Shown here piece by piece: positions 1 to 12,964 of a stretch of DNA of 64,000 nt. The DNA is from Isoetes taiwanensis (lineage: Eukaryota > Streptophyta > Lycopodiopsida > Isoetales > Isoetaceae): positions 1,184,092 through 1,248,091 of the forward strand of contig JAJEKV010000085.1 in the NCBI GenBank assembly GCA_021234155.1, read 5' to 3'. The position numbers and the translations under genes were made by a program. Each line of letters begins with the position of its first letter. Position 1 is the stretch's first letter. The notes beneath the pieces are model-generated. The model did not search any database, was not told where the DNA came from, and was given only the letters and a program-made list of their open reading frames with translations.

Positions 1-30
1 CATTGTGCTTCGTTCGGTTACGTATTGCTC

Positions 31-200
31 ATTTCCATTTTTGTTATCTAGGTTTTGACCACAATAGTCTGATTTTCCTCCGGCATTTCCATTTGTTATC
101 TAGGTTTGAACCACGTTAGATCTGATTTTCCTCGGCGCTTTATTTTTTCTTTGTTCCATTTTTGTTGTCTAGGTTTGAATTCTTATAGATCTGAGTTAAG
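31..200. repeat. Short tandem repeat, three degenerate units
   Basis: Three diverged units of about 55-68 bp follow each other. Each has the order TTCCATTTTTGT, then TATCTAGGTTTG, then AGATCTGATTTTCCTC. They begin near 31, 85 and 153. Pyrimidine-rich leader introns of plant genes can look like this, but no gene can be tied to it here. Confidence 0.5.
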
Positions 201-1270
201 GATTGCTGTGAATCTCTCAAAGCGACATTTAGCTGCGTTGGCTGCCATATATCGACATTTCTGTGATCTTGATTTGTAGAAGCTATATGTATTTTAGCAC
301 TCAAAAGTGTTGTCTCAGGTTCAACCTTTAGCTTCTACTTCTCACTTTATTATTATTTGAGTTTAAAAATTCTAATAATTAGGTATACGGGATCTCAGAC
401 AGGACAATATTTCGGTTTGACACTCTAGATTGAACTTCTTGATTTTGCTTTGTTGATCACAGTCAGTTTCTAGCCAACTATGTATAATGTTCTTTCTCAC
501 ATGAAATTCATTTTCCTCAACGTATTTCATTGTTGCTTGACTTAATTTGCAACCTTTGCACTATCTAACTTCTCTACATAAGGCTCTGAAAAGATGTCGT
601 GATGAGGATGCGGTAGAAGATCATATGGATTACGGCCAGTGAACTTTGACTTGCAAACAAGTGTTCCAACATTCTTACACACAAAGCAAGATGTTTGCAT
701 TACTTATCCCTTATAGGTAATGCTTCTACCATCTTGCTTGAATCGGTCATTCTTATTCATATAGGTTTTGTTGTGTTGATTTCAATGAGAAACATCCCAT
801 TGGCCGAAACATCCTCCACGATCTTTAAAGTCTAATAAGTATATTCACTGCATTTTATTTATTTTCCTCGATATTTAAAATCTAATCTCTTGATCTTCAA
901 AATCTACTTGAGCATGTTCACTTGCATTTTGTTCGTTATTTATAAGCATCTCTTTTAACTAAAGATTGGCCAGCAACATGTATGCATTTGATATAGCCCA
1001 ACATCTGCGATGCGGCTTCCGCGGTGTTGTGGAATGGCGAGGCTATTGCATCTAAGCTGTTTTATGTGATGTAAACGTTTACTTGAAGAATCACGGTGAA
1101 GAATCACATATCGATTGTGTAATAAGTATCTTAGCATATTGCCTAGCATCTACTTGATGTTGTGGAGCAGTGGTGTACTTCAAGCTGTTTGTCATGCGAT
1201 TAACGCAATTTTGAATCTTTATATATGACTACAGTGTGGCACTAGATGAAACTAGAATGATAAACAACCT
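201..1270. other. No gene recognised
   Basis: AT-rich sequence with no reading frame longer than about 65 codons and no domain I recognise. No clear exon, RNA gene or repeat was seen. Confidence 0.4.
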
Positions 1271-1767
1271 GAGGAATAGAATAGAATAGAATAATTTTTT
1301 AACGTCCACGGAGACCAATAGGTATCCATGAGCAATACATATGTATGAAACTCCCCATCGAAAACCACATACTATTTATTCCGGGGTGATTAATAGAATA
1401 TCCATCCAAATATAAATGGAGTGGTATATATTTTTCTAGAACATTTGCAAGCCACAAACATTAATAAATATATATCGACTATTTACTCTCTTCCACTATG
1501 TATTTTAGCAAAAAATTGCCCAAAGCCCCATTTCCGTTCATATGGACCTAAAAGCACAGCATGCGCTTTTACCATAACAATTATATTCTAAAATAGGATT
1601 TGCTAAAATACTTGATTCGAGTTGGAGGTATTTCAACACCTACGGTCTTTGCATAGCTAGATGCTTCTCTATAGATTTAGTATAAGCGCATAGAAAATAA
1701 CTTGGTTTTGGTGGCTTCTAAATAACGCATATAAACAACTATTTGGTCATAAAACAAGATCGGAGAA
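1271..1767 (-). mobile_element. LINE-B-type 3' tail (minus strand) and poorly preserved body
   Basis: Read on the minus strand, about 1,296-1,335 matches the 3' end of LINE-B at 34.8 kb and 41.1 kb block by block: a CCTATTGG core, CTCCGTGGACG, then TTAAAAAAT. It is followed by a short tandem repeat, seen on the plus strand as GAATAGAATAGAATAGAATA at about 1,273-1,292. This is the layout of the other LINE-B tails, with a different repeat unit. The body upstream on the minus strand (plus 1,336-1,767) has no readable coding sequence, so it may be a very old LINE or a short element that used LINE-B machinery. Confidence 0.5.
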
Positions 1768-3304
1768 TTGCGCCACTCATGGCGTATAGAAAAAACCATT
1801 AGCATTTCCAAATACATGGTTCAATAAGCACACAAGGAGTATTTGGTGCAACTTGAAGACCATTTGAAAAGGCTACCGAGGACACAAGGACTTGAAGAAG
1901 AACCAAGAAGGAGGACATTCACTTGGAAAACATAAAAAGGAGTATTTTGGCTAGCAACAAATTCGATACCCCATTGAAGATTACAAGATCACAACGGTAT
2001 GATATCTTGTTCACCATTTGAGCATTGAAGTTTGATATTCTTAAGGTTCTTGAAATTGCCTAGCCATTCTCTTCCATTCTATATTCTTGAATCATCTTCT
2101 CCATTCCATGTCTAGCCTTTTTTTCACATCTCCATCTCCTCTCATTACATACTATGGTGTTGGTAACTTTTTTCCCTAGTCAAATGAAACACACACTCCA
2201 TGCTCCATCCACCTACTCACAAAGTTAAGCACTAGGGAGCCCCATGAATTCATTTCAAAATTTACAGGTTCTAAATATCTCTGGGTCTTACAAAGAAGGA
2301 AGGACAAAAAAAAAGCAAAGATTTGTCCAACTGCACGAGAGTCATTCCATGTAAAAAATTGCAAAGTTATAAACATCACTTCATCATTCCTTAGTTAACT
2401 TCACCACTCATCTGCGTGTCATCATCATCATACTTCATGCCACCTCTCACCAAAAAAAAAATCATTTTGTTAAGGGAAAAGATGGTTACTAACCCATAAG
2501 TACCACATCATCATCATTTTGCCACCTCACAAGTCCCATGCCTAGTCACTTCATTTATTTTTCACCAAAAATCAAAGTATTCATTCAAAATTTGTGATAC
2601 CACCACACAGGCCCAGCCCTCATGAAAATCATGCCACACAGCATAAACATTTTGAAAAAGAGTTTATATTGACCTTCCTAAATGCTTCCTTGGGGAAAGC
2701 GATACCTCATTAAAAAAATGAGTAAAACCTACCTACATCCCCATCTATCTACCCTCTCATCCTCACTTGAAATGCGTCCCCTGGCATACTTAAGTCGGAA
2801 ACCTGAGGCAGGGCTTGGTGGGAGGAGGAGACCACGTAATCAATAAGCAATGGATCTATATTTATACCTTGGTCACTTTTTCATTCACCTTTTGTGGGAT
2901 ATTTCATAAGAAAAAAATCAAGAACCCTAAAATTTACCGGGCAAGAAAGCGGATTTTAGCATTTGGAAACTACCTAATCCTTGTTATATCCTCGATTTAA
3001 CACGAGTGACCCTCAGAACCCTAGCTGTGCTAAACTTGTGAAATGTCTGTTGGTTGCAAAATTGAAGCAGGCGAGCATTTTTCAAAGAAACCGTCGATTC
3101 GAGAAATTTCAAGGGCTTTAGCATTTGGAGATTATTGTGCAAAGCCATGTCGGTGCGATCTTACGCTTGTGGTTGACCTTCCTTGCGCATCGATTTACTC
3201 GATTAGTGATAAAGCTGATCAAATAATACGTAGATCCGGGTAACTATTGGCTCATGGTGGGCTATTTGATTATATAACCAGACTCTGTTGCCGCATGATT
3301 GTCA
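1768..3304 (+). repeat. Ty3/gypsy long terminal repeat, copy 1 (5' edge of the array)
   Basis: This block recurs at about 12,965 and 24,782, always before the same leader and gag. Homology to the other units starts abruptly at about 1,768, as expected for the outer edge of the first LTR. A TATA-like TATATTTATA lies at 2,857-2,866, preceded by ACCACGTAAT, and is in the same place in all three copies. I set the 3' boundary at the CA ending TTGTCA, six bases before TGATATCAGAGC. That string resembles a primer-binding site complementary to initiator methionine tRNA. The ends are inferred and not confirmed by a target duplication. Confidence 0.55.
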
Positions 3305-4155
3305 AGTGAATGATATCAGAGCTTTGGTATAATTCTCTTTCCTCGACTTTCTTTTCAAAATTTATCATATCTGCTAAAATTGTTCCTGATTTTAATCCAT
3401 TGGATATCAAATCCGTCATCAGTTAATCATTATTTTTGTCTCGGGAAAAGCGAAAACAATAGATAAATATCTACTGTCATCAAAACCATGATCATCGGGT
3501 GGCCAGGTGCTCCTGTTCATCCGACATTCTAAATAAATCAAAGGGTGTTGCCGTCATCTACAATATGAATTTGATTGATCTGGTTGTCCCGGATCAAAAG
3601 AATATTTCACTAAAACATCGAAATTTACGCTCTGCCGGTATTGTGGGTTTTGACTAGGTCGGGCATATAATTTTCAAGTATCAGAATAGTCGACTTCAAG
3701 GTCTTGCACATTTAATACTATTTGTTGGGATCATACATTCTTAGATGAAACCTCGGGTTATTTTGCACTTGGTGTTGAAAGTCAGTTTTTCTTGAAATGG
3801 AAAAGGCCCAATACTAACAGGGCTTGTGTTGAGAAGTTTACAAAATTTAGGTTGAGTGGTTTACTATGAAGCAACACCGGAGGGTCAACCATTTAGTTGA
3901 GGGTTTGCAGGGATTACCCTCAACATCTTGGAAAACTCCCTGAGATCAACACAGTTCTTAGGAACTAACAACTCCCTGGGCGAAATCTTTGAAACATATC
4001 AGAGCCATGCTGAGGTGCAAGACAATACGAGAAACACAAAGCTACCCCTGGGTGTATACATGTACATACGAATAAGTGATGCGTCTCAATGCTAGTATGC
4101 ACACTCAATACTTTGAACTCAATGTCCCCATTCATTTCCTACATTTGATTCTAGC

Positions 4156-5600
4156 ATGAGTGCTACCAACTTTCTTAAAGATCTTTGATGAATATTATCA
4201 AGAATATGGACACAAGAAAGGGACTAAGTTTGCTAGATTCGAAAGTGCTTCAAAAATGATGAAGTAAAGGGCTTGGATTTGGAATATGTGATAAGTGATG
4301 GTATCAACACATGGGATGAAATTGTCAAAGAGTTCTTATCGATTTGGTAAGGTTTATGACCCTCAGATCTCATTTTGAATTACAAACCTTTCATATGAAA
4401 TGGGTGAGGCTGATGCAATATGTGGAAAAGATTTCATATGTACTTAACAAAGTACCAACTAACCATACACTACACCTTGTTGCATCTTTCATAAGGGGTT
4501 TGTTGGTGGACCAGAGTACGAGGAAGATGCTAAGATTTACAAGCAGGAGGGATTTGCAACCATCCCAGAAGCTTTTAACAAGGCCATTGAGTTAACGATG
4601 TGCTTTCCTATTTACGGATGATATTCACATCACTAGTGATCACTGCTCAGTTTTGAACAAGAATATATGCAGGTCTTGATGCTATGCAGTATATATACAA
4701 AAAGATAAGAAAGAAACCAAAGCGGTGAAGAAGATAGACGATCTTCACGCCTGCAATGAGAGATTGATAAAGTTGTTGAGGCTACTCGGGGTCATAAGCA
4801 ACTTCGAAAATTGGCATCTAGACACAGAAAAGAAAAAATTCATCCCCTTGTACATTGTATGAGGAAAACTCATTCTTGATGTTTGTTGAGTGCAGAATAT
4901 ATACCTTAAGTGCAATAAAGGCCATTATGGAAAGAGTGTCACAATTTGTGCCTTTTGCAAACTCGGGACATTATGAGAATAGATGTAGTGTAAAAGTATT
5001 TTGCAAGACAAGAGAAAGCCAAAGCTACTTGAACCTACACTCTTGTCAAATGCTTATACGAAACTAGCTATCTGTCAGTTTATCACGAGAATTTAGGCGG
5101 GGAAAATAATGGTACATACGAGGGAATGAAAGGGGATATCTCAAAGAAAATAGAAAACTAAATGCGCTAAAGGTAAACTAAGTGAAAACAAGCAACTTTG
5201 CACAAGATGGCAGCTTGTACCCCTGAGCCTTAGCAAAATTCCTAAAAAAAGATAAGGATGGTGAGTGATTTTGAAATACTTATGAGAAATTTAAAAGTTA
5301 GTGTAGTTGCTCACATTGAGAGGATTGCACCCACTTATAGAAAAGATGCTTACTTTGACTCAAGTGAGCAGTTTGTCTCTACAGAGGAGCAAATTAGTTT
5401 ACAAATCACATTGAGGAGCAAATGCTGGGCTAGATAGACATGATCTGGTGCTGCGTGTCACGACCAACATTGGGAAAAAACTTTGTCTAAGGTATTGTTG
5501 AATGGGGGATCACCTCTAAATGTTATGCCACATCATGTGATGACAGTGGCAAACAGGGTGACAAAGAAAGCTCCTATGGTACTGAAAATCTTTCTCTAAC
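4156..5600 (+). pseudogene. gag and protease remnant, copy A
   Basis: The ATG at 4,156 aligns with the gag start of copy B at 15,605, and the sequence follows it through the capsid-like region, the CCHC knuckle region (about 4,840-5,000) and the protease (about 5,480-5,560, where the Leu-x-x-Gly-Gly-Ser pattern of copy B can still be traced). Frame changes occur every few dozen codons. The longest open stretch is 83 codons, at 4,344-4,595. The identification rests on alignment with copy B. Confidence 0.6.
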
Positions 5601-5939
5601 TCAAGGGTAAATCCACGAATTGTAAGTAAAGTACCAATAGATATTGGAAGGAATTGTTGTAGGCGCTAATTTTGTTGTGGTTGGAAGGAATGGATGAAAA
5701 GCGGACATTTATGATTTACTTCTAGGAAGGAGATGGTACATCAGCAGTGAATGCAGACTGTTGGTCAAGAGAGATATTACCATAAACGATGGAAGGAAAG
5801 CAGTTGTATACCACAACAAGCTTGGGAGTTTGATTCTTTGCTTCATTGAAGGATGTGTTGATATCAATCAAACTGGGTACTTCTGAAGTTACCACATGAC
5901 CAATATGGAGGTAGACACAAATCCAATTAAGGTACAATG

Positions 5940-7102
5940 TACAATGAAATAAACGCTTATTTATGGTTTGATAGATGGTGTCTCTAAGAAATTGAGTATA
6001 GCTTTCAACATTTCTTAAGGATTAGAGTCAAATAAGCCATGCTTAAAAGTTAGCGAATTCATCAAAATACTACTTCTAACATGCATTGAGATATAAAGCA
6101 TTCGCGGGACTACAAGAACAACATTTAGGAATTATTTTCTGACATCATTATGTATTTGGGAACTCAACTTGTATGTAAGGATAAGATATCAAACCAAAAT
6201 GAAGAATGAGAACTGTGTGAGGGATCGAGCACTGGGGAACTATCCAACATTTGCATCAGGGTTACTTCATGTCTGAAAGTTCAATAGAAGAGGCTGATAC
6301 CTTGTGTAGAGTGTTTTGCTCAACCTTGTTGGCGGAAGGTGCTATCAAGGAGGGAAGAATTGGAGGAAGAAGAACTCAAGCGATACATCTGTTAGTGATA
6401 AATGCTAGTAGTGAAAAAGCGAGGTTAGAAATCAAGATGAAAAAGAATGGTCGAGAAAAAGAACTCTTTATGTTGATGATATGTTTGAGAAAAAGACTGA
6501 TGCATGGTAATAGATTTCTTCAAAGAATGGAGAATGTTTTGCATGGGATTATAATGGTGATTGGTGTTGATAAAACATTTGTGAATTTGAAATAAAGATC
6601 AAGGAAGATTGACACATGATGCAAAAACTAAGAAGGATTAATGTGGCCTTGCTAGACTTAATTAAGTTGTTCAAAATGAAAGATGCAGTGTGATCCTTTG
6701 AAATTTCAAATCCAGGTGGTTATCATGCATTGTGCTGTTGAAAAAAGAACAAAACTATAAAATTTGTATTGATTATAGAGATGCAATTAAGGCCATGACA
6801 GGGCTACGCTACCCTCTTGCCTTTTTGGAAGAGGTTTACATCTTATTCTTGAGGAAGAGACATACTCTTTTTGGATGGCTTCTCGAGTTCAACCAAATTC
6901 TGTTAAGTTGAAGATCAACCAAAAGCGACTTTCATCACTCCATGGGGCTTTTTGCCATGAAGAGAATGCCTTTTAGTTTGATGAATGCTCGACAACTTTT
7001 CAAGAACAATGGTTATATTCAAGGATATGCCTCCCTACACTTTTAGAAGTTTTCTTGACGATGATCTACGGTTTGGGATCAACCTTGAGATCATTCAATA
7101 TG
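5940..7102 (+). pseudogene. RNase H-like and RT N-terminal remnant, copy A
   Basis: About 5,950-6,310 aligns with the RNase H-like domain of copy B (17,468-17,851), and about 6,715-7,102 aligns with its RT palm (18,287-18,683). Both are broken by indels. In the RT the motifs MPF and NAPATF of copy B are replaced by shifted versions, and the Phe-Leu-Asp-Asp box region can be located at about 7,055. It ends at the same base context (CAATATG) where the roughly 3 kb insertion starts in copy B. Confidence 0.6.
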
Positions 7103-10063
7103 TAACAACGAGTTTTTTGTATTTTTATGGGAATTTTCAATGGTTTTATGCTGCCAGTTGATAGGCGTATTACTGAGGCCTACTAATTAGTATATCTAAG
7201 TCGCATTACTTGTTTACATAAACGAATGAATTTTAATGCCTCTTTTCAATAGTGTAGACCCATATATCATATATTTCTAGTTAAGTTCTATTTTCGTATT
7301 ACATTTTATTTTTCGACATACCAAAGCTCGAGCAGCTCATTCAGGAGTTCTTGTTAACTCCAATTAGTCTCTAGGTTGGTTTCTTGTAAGGGATCTCGAT
7401 CTCAATCAAAGCAAAATCTCTTAGGGATTTCATAATTGATTGATCTGACTTATTAATTAAATAAAATCCTTAAACTTAGTTAGTGCTTCCAGATTGGAAC
7501 ATAGATTTAGCGGAAAAAAGAGGTATAAAAGCTAATCAGAAACGAATGGAGAAGGTCTCTAGAGTTTTATTGTTGTCTTGGTTTTGGTTATTGGAGCTCT
7601 GGACAAAACCTGACATTCAATTCGGTGGAGATTTCGTCCTTGTTATCACGGTGAACTAAGCTACAAAGGTATTCAATTTTGCATTTCTTATGCAGGCCAT
7701 TCGCCATATTAGGATGGATTTGGGCGAGGTCAAAGCAGTTCTTGATTAGTTTGAGGTGAGAGTCTTGTGATGAAATAGTGAAATCTAAGCGTGTCGGTTT
7801 ATGTCTGTTTTATGGTACACCATGTTAGAATGCTAAAACCCTAAAGAGTCAATCTTACGCGCCATGAAGTGAAAGAAATTCGGAAGCGGGTACATGCCAG
7901 CGGATCTAGAATGTAGCTTCGGTGGTGGTACTCACTTCAAGCATTAAGCATCGACTATATCAGTATTCCTGCACCAAATGTGTTTGATAAGACGGAGTTT
8001 AGAGAACATGCTATAGAAATTATGAGAATTCATCAGTGTTGAATCCTGTTGGCAAGCTTCGTAATCACAGACTGGGCAAGCAAGCGGTGGAAATGGGGAC
8101 TTTTAACGATAAAAAAACCAAATCTGATTCGCTCTAGGCGTAGCATTCTACAATAGTTCGATTTGGGAATTCATGATTTGCCTTATCCCAGCCATCATTT
8201 GATATTGTGCATTGTTCCGTTGTCGAGTTGATTGGCATGAAGATAAAATGAGTTCAGATATGATTTATGGTCTTATTTGGGCTGTTTGATCTCCTCTTAG
8301 CATTTTACGCCATCATGAAATGGAAAGAAGATACTTCATATTTCTCTGTTATGGGCGATCTTATAAAAAGGGACATCTTATGGACATCTCCCTGCATGCA
8401 CAGCATCTATCGAGTCCATGTAGTTTCTTTATTGATGAGTGTAAATCTTGAATTTTGTCATATTGTTGAATCACGAAGAAATTCAAGTTCCATTTTGTTT
8501 CATACAGCCTAACTGAAGATGCATGGCTGAATCGTCTGCAAATGATATGACGGCTCCTTGGTAATAGTCAAACCATCAATTGAGATTGGCATGATGGGAT
8601 TGCAAGGAAGTTCCATTTTTAAGACTTATTGTTTTGTGCTTTTCAAAGGGATGCCAAATGGCATTCAAAGTGGGTTTCCATTATATGAAGGAGATGAAAC
8701 CATCGGGGTTCTACTAGAGGATTATTCTTCGAGTGGAGGTTGCATTTCTTTCGTTTGAGTTCCATTCTGCTTAAAGCACCTCAGCATACCCCGTTGAACT
8801 TCTTAGTAACTTGAGTTGCCAAGAGCTATCTTAGTGGCTTTGTAGAGATTTATAGCCTCGACAATTAAAACCGCGAGGTCTTCATAAATTCTCACCATGA
8901 GAAATTTGGTAGGTAAGGGCGAGTTGTTTTGGAGTGTTCTATTTTCTCCTTACTTTCCACGATTGGAAGTACCACTTATAAATCCTCATAAGTCAGAGTG
9001 GAGAATCTTGAGGAGGAGGAGGATTCGCGTTCGTCTGATTCTGCCAGGTGTCTTGAATGAAGTTGTATTAGGTTTTATAGAATAAAACATCGCCCGTTAG
9101 CATCATGGTGCAAATGGCATTATAATGTAGGGGCGATGAGAGTTCATGACTTTATAGCACTTCTTTTGATTTATTTTCTGCTTGTTTGCTCTTGTTTTCT
9201 CTTTCTTTAGCACTTTAGCTGTGAGTGTTGAGAATAATGACCAAGTCAACATAGCCCAATGTGTAGCTTTTCTTGTCATCATAACAGGCTTGAAGAAAAT
9301 CAAAATAAACTTTGATACATAGCCTAGAATTCGGGATCTTTTGATTTGGCAAAGTTGGCTGCGTGTTGTTAACCTAGAATCCACGATTTTTTTTCGAGAT
9401 TCAGCAAAGTTAGTTCTTATTTGTTGAAGCTTATTCTTAGTTCTCACTTATTTCATTTACTTTATGGTAGAATGTTGCTATGCTAATATTTTCTATATTA
9501 CATTTAGTGGCTCATGATGAATGCGGATCGGAATCAGAAACCATAAAGTAGCCTAATATCGGCTACATATTTTGCATGTTTACATGTTTTTATGTATGTT
9601 TGCTTTTTAGGGCAGAGAGGGCCAAGTTTTGAGTACAGCAATAACACACCTTTATCATTAACATGAATTAACACGTGCATTAGGTCACCATTTAAATTAA
9701 AATCCCCTTAAACCCCTTTGGTTTGGGTGCATATTCACTGCAGGGGGTGTGAGGCAGCGAGCCCTTATAATTATGTTTTTTGCGTATAAATTTACACCAT
9801 ATTGTATTTTAGTTGAAATCTTTAGTATTTTGCAAATCTTGCTCGTTAAATTTTGTGCACGCCCCACAAGCGAGGAATTTCACGTCTGATTGGCAATTAA
9901 AGGCCAGGGTGAACCATGCCCTGTCAATAGCTCTAGATTGCTGATCACCCAGGTGAATATGCACCCAAACCAAAGAGTTTAAGGGGGATTTTTAATTTAA
10001 ATGTTAGACCCAATGTTTGTGTTAATTCATGTTAGCCAATGTGAATATGTTAATTATCTTAAA
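7103..10063. mobile_element. Insertion in the RT gene, copy A
   Basis: About 2.96 kb here corresponds to 18,684-21,838 of copy B and sits at the same point of the RT, so it entered before the array was duplicated. No long frame survives. A possible zinc-knuckle-like segment (Cys-Phe-Leu-Cys-Tyr-Gly-Arg, then Gly-His-Leu) can be traced around 8,340-8,400. The right end is a fold-back. See the copy B entry for boundaries and alternatives. Confidence 0.5.
9632..10062. repeat. Fold-back (long inverted repeat) at the end of the insertion, copy A
   Basis: The arms at about 9,632-9,744 and 9,943-10,062 are reverse complements with scattered differences. Shared blocks include TTTGGTTTGGGTGCATATTCAC and its complement, TTAAATTAAAATCCCC and TAACATGAATTAACAC. 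The central spacer is about 200 bp. This looks like a MITE or the fold-back end of a larger element. Confidence 0.65.
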
Positions 10064-12150
10064 TAACATGTGCGAGGGAAGGGAGGAGTGAGTTTAAATC
10101 CTAAAGTCGTATTTCTATGCTCAAGGGAGGATTGTTAGGGCATGAGATTTCCTCTAAAAGTTCAAGTGTTTGAGAGCAAAGTGGAAGCATTAAAAAGCTT
10201 GCATCACCCAATGATGAGGAGTAAAAAGTTTCTTAGGTATGGTAAGCTTTTTAAGAATGTATATTCCTCCAACTACTCTAATCACTGTGGCTCTATGCTC
10301 TGATCTCTCACCCGAGGTAGGCAAATATGCAAGCATGAGAATGGGATTAATCATGGTAGAATGGACCCGGACTTGCCAATTTGCCTTTGATAGTATTATA
10401 CAAGCCATCTCCAATTCGCACTTTTAAAAGCCTCCACGATGCAACTAAACCTTTTGAAGCTTATATCGATTATAACAAAAGAGGCACATGGGGTTAGTTT
10501 TATTGCGAAGAAGGTGGTAACTTTGCCCTGTAAGATTTGGTCTAATCTTGAAATAGAGGTACCCAAGGCTTGAGAAAAGTCACTGACTCTTATGTTTTTG
10601 ATTGATGATTAAGGACATCTTATCCAACAGTCATACTCAAGTGTACATAAATAAAACCGCTGTCTTTGTTGTTCTCAAAGCGACCTAAGGCAAGATGTCT
10701 GAGATGGGCTTGTAAGATTCAGAATATGATATTGTTGTTAAAATGATTAATTTGGTAAATGATTCCACAGTACATATTTGACTAATATTTTGTTTGACGG
10801 GAAGATGAAGGTTTGACTCATGAGGTTCAAGATGATGTAGGTGCTAATGTAAACCTTGTATGCAAAGGGAGGCGGTTAGCGAAACAAATATAGAAGATAT
10901 TTGGAATCAAATGAGATGCGGAAGAACTCAACTCAATCAAAAAAGAAGGTTCGAGGAGGAAATGCAATAAGTTCAAGCTAATAGATAATGTGTTATGCGG
11001 ATATGACGAAATTATCATTTTGAGGTGTGTTGATAAAGAAGAAGCTAAGTTAGTGGTAGAAAGCGTGCCATGAAGGAGTATGTGGTGGACATTTTTATTT
11101 AGAGACACTACAATGAAAAAAATCTTGAGGCGGTTATTCTTTGGCCAACTCTTCAAGAACTGCTATGAGACAATCAAATGCTGCCATAAGTACGAATTTT
11201 GGTAGAGGAATTCTTCAACCATTTGCCTTCGCGCCATCTTCTCCGGGACCCTTCAAATGCAAGGACTTGATTTTTATAGGACACCGTAGATCCGCAGCTA
11301 TACGCACAGCATCAATATATTCTTGTAGCTACAGTTATTTTACAAAATGGGCTGAAGCTATTCCACAAGGACAAGCAAATGCACCTATACTACTGCTAGG
11401 TTCATCCATGAAAATATACATGCCCGATTTGGTATCCCTTTCAAACTTATATACGATAGGGGCGTGAATTCTGAATGATGTTATAGCCTGCTGTAGCAAC
11501 CCTCAAAGTAAGACGTTCTGAGGAGTTTAATCCTACTATCCTCAATTATTAATTAGAGCGGAATCCACTAACAAAGTGCTCAAAACTATCCTCGAAAAAG
11601 ACTATTAGTGTCTCAAAAAGTTGGCATTTGAGGTTGCATGATGCTACGTGGGCTTCACAGACTACAGCTAAAACCTTAGATGAGCATACCTTTTGGTCTG
11701 GTTTATGGGTAAGATCTATCATTCGGTGAGCAGGCTTGATCGCTAGAATAGCTTTGAAATTAAATTTGGAAATAGAGGAAGCACTTGAAGAAAGGTGTAT
11801 TATACGACTTATGCAACTAGAAGAGCATAGATATGAAATTTGAAAATGCTATACTATTAAAAAGGCTAAAGATCTAAGCGACCTTCAAAGCGACACACAA
11901 ATTGCAAGGTACCACCTTGAAAAGATGGAAACTAGTTCTAAATGGAATAAAGAACTAAAGGAAAACTGTGCAAGAAGCAAATTTGGCTGTGGGAAGGACC
12001 TTTTTGTGAAATTCACAGGACCAGTGAGGCCAAGATTCATATTGGGCTGAAGTCTATACGGAGAAGGAGAATCTGCAAATCCTATCAACATTTACATCTT
12101 AAGAAGTCTTGGCAACAACATGTTGCCAGTCCCTATTGAATAAACCTTGT
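10064..12150 (+). pseudogene. RT C-terminus, second RNase H and integrase remnant, copy A
   Basis: This stretch corresponds to 21,839-23,930 of copy B. It contains the RT thumb (about 10,080-10,270), a degenerate gypsy RNase H (about 10,440-10,760) and integrase: the His/Cys zinc-binding region (about 11,020-11,190), the core (about 11,240-11,500) and the C-terminal region (about 11,750-12,100). All are fragmented by small indels. Confidence 0.6.
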
Positions 12151-12160
12151 TGTTTTAAAT

Positions 12161-12385
12161 GTTAGAGTAGGCGATTAATGTTAGATAAAAGTGTTTTTTA
12201 CCAAATGCAATGGGTATTCTTATTTGATTACGATTTATCTTAAGGTTAGTTCATTTTATAGCAATTGATAAATAGAATAGGCGATGTGTTAGATAAAGTT
12301 GTTCTTTTGCAAATCTGATAGGTATTTATTCATAAGTTAGGATTTGTCTTAAGTTGGTTCATTTATAGCAATCAATAAATTAACG
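12161..12385 (+). repeat. Two tandem units of about 117 bp in the element's 3' region, copy A
   Basis: Two units each run from AGGCGAT through GTTAGATAAA, a T-rich block, GGTATT, TTATCTTAAG and TTCATTTATAGCAAT. The same pair occurs at 23,970-24,190 in copy B, so the duplication belongs to the element. Confidence 0.65.
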
Positions 12386-12964
12386 TCCTTGGTTTTAAAT
12401 GTGTGAAGTTGCGATGCTATTTCGGGGCTACAAGTCCATGAGGCTCGAGGCTTATTTCTTCCCTAATGTTATACTTCACCATGCGGGATCACCCTCTTGA
12501 TTTCACCACCACATATTTATTCATTTCCCGACCATTCACCTTGATAGACATCTTCTTCATTCCACCACCAGAATGACATTTATGCTAACATAATTGATTT
12601 TGTATAGCAATTTGCACCCTGCACTTCCATTCATAAACCTTCCATTACATTCAAGAGAGTAGTCCACCATTCATACTTCATCATTCTTCTACTACGCCAC
12701 GAGTATGGTATTCATACCCGGAAAAGTTGCCACCATATCACCACATGGCATTCAAATGTTTGACGATTCGTCTTGTCATTACGGGTTCACCCTCTTCATT
12801 ATTATCATCATTTCCTCAAGGCTTGCTTTCATATAAACTTGCTTTCAAACATCTTCTCCATAGTTGCCATTCATTCCATCCATCGTAGCGACGTGCATCT
12901 TCTGGAGATAGGATAATGTGTCTTAAGAATTTGGAGAACCAGCACCTTATCTTCTTTTTTAGCA
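12386..12964. other. Non-coding 3' region of the gypsy internal sequence, copy A
   Basis: AT- and C-rich sequence with no reading frame of note, matching 24,191-24,781. It probably contains the polypurine tract, but I could not place one with confidence. Confidence 0.4.

Larger units (their letters stand above)
3305..12964 (+). mobile_element. Ty3/gypsy retrotransposon internal region, copy A (heavily indelled)
   Basis: The internal region has a leader of about 850 bp, then gag, protease, an RNase H-like domain, RT (interrupted), a second RNase H and integrase in the same order as copy B. Copy A is more damaged: nearly every block of 50-100 bases carries an insertion or deletion of one or a few bases, so no domain reads through. 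The possible primer-binding site TGATATCAGAGC at 3,313-3,324 is best preserved here. In copies B and C the same place reads roughly TGAAATCCGACTTTGG. The element is not autonomous as read. Confidence 0.75.
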